DNA from: Catenulispora rubra
GTDB lineage: Bacteria > Actinomycetota > Actinomycetes > Streptomycetales > Catenulisporaceae
Length of the DNA: 32,671 bases
Direction: 5' to 3'
NCBI RefSeq assembly: GCF_015356825.1
Contig: NZ_JAACYW010000118.1
Span: 1 to 32,671 of the forward strand
Shown here: positions 14,256-20,808 of the stretch, piece by piece
Position numbering within the stretch: the first letter of the stretch is position 1
Layout of the letters: the number at the start of each line of letters is the position of its first letter
Notes under the pieces: generated by a model
What the model was told of the DNA's origin: nothing
The model's database searches: none
Seen by the model: only the letters and a program-made list of their open reading frames with translations
Position numbers and translations under genes: made by a program

Positions 14256-14905
14256 CTATCCCGCTGCGTGGAACGCCTCAACGGCCCGCTGCACCCGCAG
14301 TCCCGCGGCGAAGTCGGCCAACGTCGACGGCCGGCCGCGGACCGCGCCGACGAACTCGGCGAGGCGGGTGTCCTCGCCTCCCTTGGGCCCGGTGAGCTCG
14401 ACCGGCTTCCAGCCGCTCACGTCGCCCACGGAGAGGTCGCCCCACGAAGTGATCCGGTAGGAGCGGTGAGAGCCGTAGAGGGTCCAGGCGTAGGTCTCCG
14501 GTCCGGCTGCGACGTTTTCCCGTGAGGCGGACGGGGATCCCGTTCGCGGAGAACAGTCCGGTCGCGGAGGTCTCTCCGTCTTCTCCGTAGGAGACCTCTG
14601 TATGGACTGTGGTGAGCGGTCCTACGACGCGGTCCGTGAGAAACACATAGTGGGAACCGACTTCGCGCAGGAAGCCGCCTTGCTCGCGGCCGGCGACCCA
14701 GCGGGCGTCCTCCTGGAACTCTCTGGGCCACTCTGGGAAGAGCAGCTGGATGTCCACGCTGAGGACGTCACCGGCTTCCCCCGCGCGCACCGCAGGGAGG
14801 ACTTCCACTGCGGAGCTCCGGTCGGAGAGCATGTAGTTGAGCGCGTTGACCAGACCCGTGCGTAGTGGGAGGCGCTGCTATGTAGACGGCGTCGATGTCG
14901 TGGGA
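14256..14905 (-). pseudogene. Decayed Gfo/Idh/MocA family oxidoreductase
   Basis: Pieces of one Gfo/Idh/MocA protein occur in order but in different frames. The segment DIDAVYIAAPPTTH (about 14905-14860) is the family's N-terminal motif. It is joined out of frame to TGLVNALNYMLSDRSSAVEV and then QEDARWVAGREQGGFLREVG, with roughly 60-70 residues missing between. After a frameshift in a run of T and C near 14513-14523 the C-terminus resumes as ENVAAGPETYAWTLYGSHRS and ends AVEAFHAAG before TAG at 14256-14258. The NAD-binding N-terminus is lost; the DsbA-like gene now starts there. Clearly a pseudogene unless several sequencing errors coincide. Confidence 0.8.
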
Positions 14906-15686
14906 AACCGGCCTGCGGGAGGTCATGACCGGCACCGCGGGGGCGGCACGCGTCGCGGCGCCGCCGACCGACACGATCCTGCGCAAGGGTCGGTCCTCGC
15001 TCCGGTGGCGGAACGGGCTGACGGGATCCGGGGTGCTCGGGGTCGTCGCCGTGGCGGTGCTGGTGGGCACCTCGTCGGGGGCCGGATCCGTTGGCGGCTC
15101 CACGCAGCCCGCAGTGGCGGCGGACGCCGTGGTCACGATGGGGCCGGCGTCGGCGAAGACCAAGGTGGTGCTGTACGAGGACTACCGCTGCCCGACGTGC
15201 AAGGAGCTCAATACCGGGCTCGACTCGGCGCTCCAGCAGGACGCCGCCGCCGGGAAGATCCAGATCGAGTACCGCCCGACAGACCTGATCGACAGGAACG
15301 ATGCGGCACGCGGCACCGGATCCGTGGCGGCGGGCAACGCCGTGCTGTGCGCCGCCGAACGCGGTGACTTCTACGCCTACCGCGACGCGGTGTACGCCCA
15401 CCAGTCGGTGGGAGCCACTGACTTCTCCCAGTCGCCGGCACAGCTCATCGATGTCGCCCGCACGGTTCCGGGTCTGGACACGCCTGCGTTCGAGAAGTGT
15501 GTGGACGATCAGCCTTATGCGGCAGGGATCAAGCACAACCTCGACACCGCTATCAACACGGTGCGTTGCCCCGGAGTGCCTTGCATCGACGCTGCCGGAA
15601 AGCAGTGGAGTGGGTCGGTCGTGCAGGGCCAGGATCTGGGAGCAGCGGTCAATATCTGGTTGTCGCAGATCATTGCGTCGGCCTAG
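14895..15686 (+). CDS. DsbA-like thioredoxin-fold protein (membrane-anchored)
   Basis: A 263-aa protein from ATG 14895; ATG 14925 is an alternative, and neither has a well-spaced ribosome site. It has a basic N-terminus, one membrane segment (about 42-60), then an extracytoplasmic thioredoxin-fold domain. The active site is CPTC (Cys99-Cys102) in KVVLYEDYRCPTCKEL. A second pair occurs in CPGVPC near the C-terminus, where GVPC supplies the expected cis-proline region. It resembles actinobacterial DsbA/DSBA-like oxidoreductases for disulfide formation in secreted proteins. Its 5' end overlaps the remnant of the Gfo/Idh/MocA pseudogene on the other strand. Confidence 0.85.
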   Translation: MSWETGLREVMTGTAGAARVAAPPTDTILRKGRSSLRWRNGLTGSGVLGVVAVAVLVGTSSGAGSVGGSTQPAVAADAVVTMGPASAKTKVVLYEDYRCPTCKELNTGLDSALQQDAAAGKIQIEYRPTDLIDRNDAARGTGSVAAGNAVLCAAERGDFYAYRDAVYAHQSVGATDFSQSPAQLIDVARTVPGLDTPAFEKCVDDQPYAAGIKHNLDTAINTVRCPGVPCIDAAGKQWSGSVVQGQDLGAAVNIWLSQIIASA

Positions 15687-15699
15687 TTTGACGCGCGTG
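15661..15699 (+). promoter_or_regulatory. Candidate leaderless promoter of the methyltransferase
   Basis: TTGTCG, an 18-bp spacer and TAGTTT (15684-15689) lie in the last codons of the DsbA-like gene. The TAG of the -10 box is that gene's stop codon. Seven bases after the box comes GTG (15697), the methyltransferase start, with no ribosome site. The 7-nt linker GACGCGC closely matches GACGCTC at the transporter promoter near 7840. Confidence 0.55.
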
Positions 15700-16344
15700 A
15701 GCTCTGACCCGAAGGCGATCATCGAGTCCGGATACGATGCCGTGGCCGCGGAGTACTTGTCCACGTTCGGCGAAGCCGTACCCGACGATCCGAGGGTCCG
15801 CTTCGTCGGCGAACTGGGGAACCACCTCGCCGACGGCGCCCGCGTCCTCGAACTCGGATGCGGCGCCGGCGTCCCCGCCACGGTCCTGCTGGCTCAACGT
15901 TTTGACGTACTCGGCGTGGACATCTCGGCCGGCCAGCTGGCGCTCGCCGCGCAGCGGGTGCCGCGCGCCGGCTTCCAGAAGGCCGACATGACGCGGCTGG
16001 AGCTGCCCGAGGCCTCGTTCGACGCCGTCACGGCCTTCTACAGCTTCAACCACATCCCCCGCGCCGAGCAGCAGCCGCTCCTGGCCGCGATCGGCCGGTG
16101 GCTGCGGCCCGGCGGCCTCCTGCTGGCCTCGTTCGGCCGCGGCGGCTCGGCCGACGACGTCGAGCCCTGGCTCGGCGTCCCGATGTTCTTCGCCAGCCAC
16201 GACCCCGCGACGAACACCCGCCACCTCGCCGAGGCCGGTTTCGTCCCGCTGGTCGACGAGTTGGTGAGTATGGAGACGGGGCTGGGGCGCGAGACGTGGC
16301 AGTGGGTGCTGGCGCGCCACGGGGAGCTACGGACTCGACCGTAA
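15697..16344 (+). CDS. Class I SAM-dependent methyltransferase
   Basis: A 215-aa protein. Motif I is VLELGCGAGVPAT (about 51-63), motif II region VLGVDISAGQL, then ADMTRL and the post-motif FDAVTAFYSFNHIPR, and finally LRPGGLLLASFG. It starts SSDPKAIIESGYDAVAAEYL, a common N-terminus for Methyltransf_11/25-type small-molecule methylases. The substrate is not identifiable. GTG at 15697 is favoured because it is 7 nt after a TAGTTT box and begins the conserved N-terminus. A hairpin terminator follows at 16373. Confidence 0.88.
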   Translation: MSSDPKAIIESGYDAVAAEYLSTFGEAVPDDPRVRFVGELGNHLADGARVLELGCGAGVPATVLLAQRFDVLGVDISAGQLALAAQRVPRAGFQKADMTRLELPEASFDAVTAFYSFNHIPRAEQQPLLAAIGRWLRPGGLLLASFGRGGSADDVEPWLGVPMFFASHDPATNTRHLAEAGFVPLVDELVSMETGLGRETWQWVLARHGELRTRP

Positions 16345-16372
16345 GTGCTATCCCCGAGTGTCCGAACTCGAT

Positions 16373-16404
16373 CACCCGTTCGGCGGCGTTCGGCCGGACG
16401 GGTG
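16373..16404 (+). terminator. Intrinsic terminator after methyltransferase
   Basis: A 12-bp stem with a single T-G wobble (16373-16384 with 16393-16404) and an 8-nt loop, followed by an A-rich stretch. It lies 29 bp after the methyltransferase stop codon. Confidence 0.6.
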
Positions 16405-16568
16405 GAAAATGTGATTTCGATCGCGCAATTCGCCGGGTGCGACCGGGCCTCCGTGACAGTTCCGGAAACCGCGCCGGAAGCAGTGTCAGAAGCAGTGTCG
16501 GAAAAACAGAAGAGGCCCGATTCCCTGGTGATCATCACCGGAACCGAGCCTGACTTCCGACTCACAAG

Positions 16569-16652
16569 TGCGCGAGGGGGGAGTTGAACCCCCACGCCCT
16601 TTCGGGCACACGGACCTGAACCGTGCGCGTCTGCCTATTCCGCCACTCGCGC
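16569..16652 (-). tRNA. tRNA-Leu (anticodon CAG)
   Basis: The minus strand folds into an 84-nt class II tRNA. The acceptor arms GCGCGAG (16652-16646) and CTCGCGC (16576-16570) pair fully, with discriminator A at 16569. The anticodon stem CACGG/CCGTG encloses the loop TTCAGGT, giving anticodon CAG, which reads CUG, the main Leu codon in high-GC genomes. A long variable arm (GCCC gaaa GGGC) and the T-arm GGGGG-TTCAACT-CCCCC are present. CCA is not encoded. No attachment-site duplication is visible beside it. Confidence 0.96.
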
Positions 16653-17124
16653 TCGCTCTTGCTGCACAAAGATTAGCACGCGGCGGAGGTCGCTCTGGCC
16701 AATATGGCGGCAGCCTCCGAGGCAGTGCTCATCACATCCCGGTACGTCCGGTGATCTCCCGGTTCGGCGCGTCCGAATCCGGTGGGAACCGGCGAGGGGT
16801 GTCGCACGTCCTTGTGACGAGAGGGTGTTCACCTCCCGGTCTCCGGCCGGCTTCGCGCTGCTCGCCGTCGCCGCTTTCGGGCGGCTCGCTGAGCTGCGCG
16901 GGCACGGCCGTGCGGCTGATCTCGCGGCGATGTGGGTACGCAGCGGGGGACGGGGTGGTTACGATCTCATCCGTAACAGGCACGCGGAGCGGACGTCGCA
17001 GGCGGCGGACGGTGCGCGTGACCGTGGGTCCGACGACGGCAGCGCCCCGGCGAGGGTGCGTTGCACGACAGAATGGTCTGCGAGGCCGGTCAACGCTAGG
17101 CTGGCGCGCCGGAAGGGGGTGTCC
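16653..17124. promoter_or_regulatory. Intergenic region upstream of fhaA
   Basis: No confident gene lies in these 472 bp. Divergent promoters for the tRNA and the fhaA-pknB operon must be here. TTACG (16959-16963) and CGTAA (16972-16976) form an inverted repeat with an 8-bp spacer, overlapping a TACGAT box (16960-16965) that could be a -10. A second possible -10, TAGGCT, is near 17096. Neither has a convincing -35. Confidence 0.35.
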
Positions 17125-18150
17125 GTGGGAGTCCTACAGCGGTTCGAGCGACGCATCGAAGGGTTGGTCAACGGCGCCTTCGCCAAGGCATTCAAGTCCG
17201 AGGTCCAGCCGGTCGAGATCGCGTCCGCGCTGCAGCGCGAGTGCGACGACCGGGCGGCCATAGTCAGCCAGGGACGCACCATGGTGCCCAACGACTTCAC
17301 GGTCGAGTTGGGCGGCGTGGACTACGAGCGGCTGGCGACCTACGCCGGTCCCCTGGGCGCCGAACTCGCCGAACTCGTCCGCGAGTACGGTGCGGAACAG
17401 CGCTATATGTTCGTCGGACCAGTCGAGGTGAAGTTCGCGCGCGCGGCCGATCTCGACACGGGGATGTTCCGGATCCAAAGTCAGGCGTTGGCAGGAGTGG
17501 TGCCCGTGTCTCAGATGCAAGGCGAGCCCCAGGGCTATGATCCCTACGGCCAGCCTCCCCCATACCAAGGCGGCCCTCAGGGCCCGCAGGGCCCCGGTGG
17601 ACCCCAGGGCCCGGGCGGCCCGCAGGGTCCCGGCGGACTGCAGCCCGTGCCGCCGCCGAACCCGGTGCCGCAGCCCGCGCCGTGGGGTGCCCCGCAGCCG
17701 CCCCCGCAGGGGCAGGGCGGTCCCCAGCCCGGCTGGGGCGCTCCGCCTCCCGGCGGCCAGGGCGGCTACGACCAGGGCGGGTACGACCCGTACGGCCAGC
17801 CGCCGCCGCAGCAGGCCGGCTGGGGCCCGCCCGGGGGGCAGCAGCAGCAGTACGCGCCGCCGCCGCAGTCCCAGACCCAGTGCTGGGTGGAGATCAACGG
17901 CGCGCGGCACATGCTGACCAAGCCGGTCACCACCATGGGCCGGGGGACCGACGTGGACCTGCGGGTGGACGACCCGTCGGTGTCGCGCCGGCACGCCGAG
18001 ATCCGGATCGGGACGCCCTCGTACGTCTCGGACCTGGGCTCGACCAACGGCATCGTGGTGGACAACCAGCACGTGACGCAGGCTCCCCTGCGCGACGGCT
18101 CGGTCATCCACCTGGGCACGACCACCATCATCTTCAGGCAACAGGGTTAG
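17125..18150 (+). CDS. fhaA: FhaA: DUF3662 and FHA domain protein
   Basis: A 341-aa protein. Residues 1-125 are the DUF3662 domain (GVLQRFERRIEGLVNGAFAK, SEVQPVEIASALQREC). A Pro/Gly/Gln-rich linker spans about 133-250 with several PQGPGG repeats. An FHA domain covers about 252-340 with phosphothreonine-binding signatures MGRGTDVDL, SVSRRHAEI and LGSTNG. In mycobacteria FhaA binds PknB-phosphorylated MviN and helps control peptidoglycan synthesis. GTG at 17125 is chosen because GGAAGGGG ends 6 nt upstream and the protein then begins GVLQRFE as in relatives; GTG 17119 is an alternative. First gene of the fhaA-pknB operon. Confidence 0.94.
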   Translation: MGVLQRFERRIEGLVNGAFAKAFKSEVQPVEIASALQRECDDRAAIVSQGRTMVPNDFTVELGGVDYERLATYAGPLGAELAELVREYGAEQRYMFVGPVEVKFARAADLDTGMFRIQSQALAGVVPVSQMQGEPQGYDPYGQPPPYQGGPQGPQGPGGPQGPGGPQGPGGLQPVPPPNPVPQPAPWGAPQPPPQGQGGPQPGWGAPPPGGQGGYDQGGYDPYGQPPPQQAGWGPPGGQQQQYAPPPQSQTQCWVEINGARHMLTKPVTTMGRGTDVDLRVDDPSVSRRHAEIRIGTPSYVSDLGSTNGIVVDNQHVTQAPLRDGSVIHLGTTTIIFRQQG

Positions 18151-18171
18151 GGCGAGGCGGACCCACTACAG

Positions 18172-18702
18172 ATGTCCCAGCTGACCCTCACGGTAATTCG
18201 GCTCGCCTTCCTGGTGCTGCTGTGGCTGTTCGTGTTCTCGGCGGTCGGGGTCATGCGCTCCGACCTCTACGGGTCCCGGACGAGCAAGCGCCAGCAGGCC
18301 AAGGCGGCCAAGGCCGCGGCCGCGGCGACGACCCAGGCGGTCGCCACCCGCGGCGGCGGCGCCCGCGCGCCCTACCAGCCCGGCGCCCGCCGCGGCGGCC
18401 CGCCCATGCCCACCCGGCTGGTGGTGGTCGGCGGCTCGCTGGCCGGCACCACCGTCAACATCACCAGCGGCCAGCAGGTGACGATGGGCCGGGCGCACGA
18501 CTCGACCATCGTGCTGGACGACGACTACGCCTCCAGCCGGCACGCCCGGCTCTATCCGGACGCCTCCGGGCAGTGGATAGTCGAAGACCTCGGCTCCACC
18601 AACGGCACCTTCCTCGGGCAGACGAAGCTGAACGCGCCGACCGTGGCACAGATCGGTGTCCCGATCCGCATCGGCAAGACCGTGCTCGAGTTGCGCGCAT
18701 AG
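18172..18702 (+). CDS. fhaB: FhaB/FipA: membrane FHA domain protein
   Basis: A 176-aa protein with one N-terminal membrane helix (about 8-28), a basic Ala-rich linker and a C-terminal FHA domain (about 82-174) showing MGRAHDSTI, YASSRHARLY and LGSTNGTFLG. The linker contains TTQAV (53-57), a candidate phosphorylation site. Mycobacterial FipA links PknB signalling to FtsZ and FtsQ at division. It starts 21 nt after fhaA and is followed 19 nt later by pstP, consistent with one transcript. Confidence 0.93.
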   Translation: MSQLTLTVIRLAFLVLLWLFVFSAVGVMRSDLYGSRTSKRQQAKAAKAAAAATTQAVATRGGGARAPYQPGARRGGPPMPTRLVVVGGSLAGTTVNITSGQQVTMGRAHDSTIVLDDDYASSRHARLYPDASGQWIVEDLGSTNGTFLGQTKLNAPTVAQIGVPIRIGKTVLELRA

Positions 18703-18721
18703 GCATAAGGAGAGGTGCCAG

Positions 18722-20806
18722 ATGGCTCTTGTGCTCAGGTACGCGATCCGCTCCCATGTCGGGCTGATCCGGGAGGGCAACGAGGACTCCGGTTACGCCG
18801 GCCCGCGCCTGCTCGCGATCGCCGACGGCATGGGTGGCGCCGCGGCCGGCGAGCTGGCCAGCGCCGTCGTGATGACGACGGTCTCGCGGCTGGACACGCC
18901 GGGCGGCGAGGATCTGCTGTCCGGGACCGGCGAGCTGCCCGTGATGCAGGGCGGCCAGCCGCTGCCCGGCGGTCCGGCGGCTTCCGGGCCCGCAGGCGTG
19001 CCGGAGAACGAGCAGACCCTGCACATCTCCCAGCACGACCTGGCCGCCCGTGAGTCCGGGCACCCGCACTCGGCCCCCGACCCGACGCTCGGCGAGCCGG
19101 ACCTGGCGCTGCTGGGCGGCGCGGTGGTGGCGGCCAACGAGCGGCTGCGCGCCATCGTGGCCGAGCGCCCGGAGCTGGAGGGCATGGGCACCACGCTGAC
19201 CGCGATGCTGTGGTCCGGCGGCCGCTTCGGCATGGTGCACGTCGGCGACTCCCGCGCCTACCGCCTGCGCGACGGCCTGCTGGAGCAGATGACCGCCGAC
19301 CACACCTGGGTGCAGCGCCTCATCGACGAGGGCCGGATCACCGAGGAGGAGGCGGGGCACCACCCGCAGCGCTCCCTGCTGATGCGCGTCCTGGACGGCC
19401 GTACGCAGGTCGAGGCGGACATCGGCACCTTCGACGCCTACGCCGGCGACCGCTATCTGCTGTGTTCTGACGGCCTGTCAGGATTTGTTTCACAGGAAAC
19501 ACTGGCCGAGACGCTGGCCGCCTACGCGGACCCGCAGCAGGCCGTGGACACGCTGATCGAGCTGGCGCTGCGGGCCGGCGGCCCGGACAACATCACCTGC
19601 ATCGTCGCCGACACCCTCGACGACGGGGCGATCCCCGGCACCAACCCGAACGAGTCCACCCAGATGCTGGGGTCGCTGACCCCGGTGGTGGTCGGCGCGG
19701 CCAGCGAGGGCGTGGAGCAGCTGCCCCGGTTCAGCACCCCGGCCACCGGCGGGCCCGGCCCCGGGGGCGGTCAGCAGGACGAGTTCCCGCAGAACCACCC
19801 GGCCGGCCGAGCCGCGCGCCTGCGCTCCCGGCGCGGCCAGCAGAACCAGCAGAACCAGCAGAACCAACAGAACCAACAGATGACCGCCGAGCATCCGGGC
19901 GGGCCGGTGGCCACCGCGGCGCCGCAGTACGACCCCTCCGCGCAGACCGCCGAGATGGATCCGCTGCCCGGGCAGCGCGGCGGCATGCCCGGCGTGGAGA
20001 ACCAGCATCTCGGGCTGCCGCGTCATCCCGGCGAGGCCTACGGGGGCCCGGATGGCGTGCCCGGCGGTCCGCGTGCCCCGGCGCCCGCCAAGCGGAGCAA
20101 GAAGGGCCTGCTCATCTCCGGAGCGGTCGTCGTGGTGCTGGCCGCCGCCGCGGGCGGTGCGTACGTGTACAGCCAGGGGCAGTACTACGTGACGCCGTCC
20201 TCGGACAACAAGCAGGTGCTGCTGTACCAGGGCATGTCGCAGCTGTCGTTCGCGTCGTCGCAGGAGTCGCTGTCCGCGGGCCCGCTGTGGATCAACGCGG
20301 TCCCGCAGAGCAAGCGCGCGGACCTGTACAAGACCCAGTCCTTCAGCTCCAAGGACGCCGCGCTGGCGTACTTGGAGCAGTACCGTGCGGCGGCCAAGTC
20401 CTGCACCGACTACCGGCACAGCCAGCCGGCCATCCAGAGCCAGCCGCAGCACGCCGCCACGTCGGTCAAACCGGCGGCCGGCTCCGTGGCGGCGCAAGCA
20501 GTGCCGCAAGCAGTGCCGCAAGCAGTGCCACAAGCGGTGCCACAAGCGGTGCCGCAGCAGAACCTCGCCCCGTCCTCGCCGCCGACCGAGTCCAAGCAGG
20601 GCGCGCCGCTGGCGAACGGTCCGGCCTCCACCATGCCGAGCAGCACCGCGCCCGGGAACCCGACCGGCTCCTCCGCCTCCGGCGGCGGCCAGCAGGGATC
20701 GCCGGAGCCCCAGAATCCCTCGTCGCCGACCACGACGCCCCCGTCGCAGCAAGGTGACGACCCACAGATGAAGGCGTACTGCGCCGGAACAACGGACGGT
20801 CCTTAG
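18722..20806 (+). CDS. pstP: PstP: PP2C family Ser/Thr phosphatase, membrane-bound
   Basis: A 694-aa protein, longer than mycobacterial PstP (about 510). The PP2C domain covers about 5-298 with metal-binding motifs EDSG (21-24), DGMGG (35-39), GMGTT (154-158), VGDSRAYR (174-181), SDG (249-251) and GGPDNIT (286-292). About 60 residues of low-complexity sequence are inserted at roughly 58-125. A disordered linker with an NQQ repeat (372-386) precedes one membrane helix (462-483) and an extracytoplasmic region with five AVPQ repeats (593-612). It removes phosphates placed by PknB. Start ATG follows an AGGAGAGG ribosome site. Confidence 0.95.
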   Translation: MALVLRYAIRSHVGLIREGNEDSGYAGPRLLAIADGMGGAAAGELASAVVMTTVSRLDTPGGEDLLSGTGELPVMQGGQPLPGGPAASGPAGVPENEQTLHISQHDLAARESGHPHSAPDPTLGEPDLALLGGAVVAANERLRAIVAERPELEGMGTTLTAMLWSGGRFGMVHVGDSRAYRLRDGLLEQMTADHTWVQRLIDEGRITEEEAGHHPQRSLLMRVLDGRTQVEADIGTFDAYAGDRYLLCSDGLSGFVSQETLAETLAAYADPQQAVDTLIELALRAGGPDNITCIVADTLDDGAIPGTNPNESTQMLGSLTPVVVGAASEGVEQLPRFSTPATGGPGPGGGQQDEFPQNHPAGRAARLRSRRGQQNQQNQQNQQNQQMTAEHPGGPVATAAPQYDPSAQTAEMDPLPGQRGGMPGVENQHLGLPRHPGEAYGGPDGVPGGPRAPAPAKRSKKGLLISGAVVVVLAAAAGGAYVYSQGQYYVTPSSDNKQVLLYQGMSQLSFASSQESLSAGPLWINAVPQSKRADLYKTQSFSSKDAALAYLEQYRAAAKSCTDYRHSQPAIQSQPQHAATSVKPAAGSVAAQAVPQAVPQAVPQAVPQAVPQQNLAPSSPPTESKQGAPLANGPASTMPSSTAPGNPTGSSASGGGQQGSPEPQNPSSPTTTPPSQQGDDPQMKAYCAGTTDGP
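19839..19878 (+). repeat. In-frame Asn-Gln-Gln repeat in pstP
   Basis: Nine-base units of the type cagaaccag are tandemly repeated about four times and encode (NQQ)n in the cytoplasmic linker of PstP. Copies differ only at third positions. Confidence 0.85.
20494..20556 (+). repeat. In-frame Ala-Val-Pro-Gln repeat in pstP
   Basis: A 12-bp unit of the type caagcagtgccg is repeated five times, encoding (AVPQ)5 in the extracytoplasmic part of PstP. Small synonymous differences separate the first three copies from the last two, suggesting stepwise expansion. Confidence 0.9.
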
Positions 20807-20808
20807 CA

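Noticed and set aside
16527..16539. GGTGATCATCACC palindrome, also present at 696-708
   Set aside because: The copy at 696-708 is inside gntR codons and no other feature links the two sites; a chance match of a short symmetrical word is likely.
16345..16587. 80-codon ORF between methyltransferase and tRNA
   Set aside because: It crosses the terminator hairpin and runs into the tRNA gene, with no ribosome site and no recognisable fold.
16569..16800. tRNA-Leu as an integration site for the accessory region
   Set aside because: No integrase gene and no repeated copy of the tRNA 3' end were seen in the window.
19839..19878. Regular short repeats that might suggest a CRISPR array
   Set aside because: The units are 9 bp, without spacers, and translate in frame as NQQ inside PstP. 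No CRISPR array or cas gene is present in the window.
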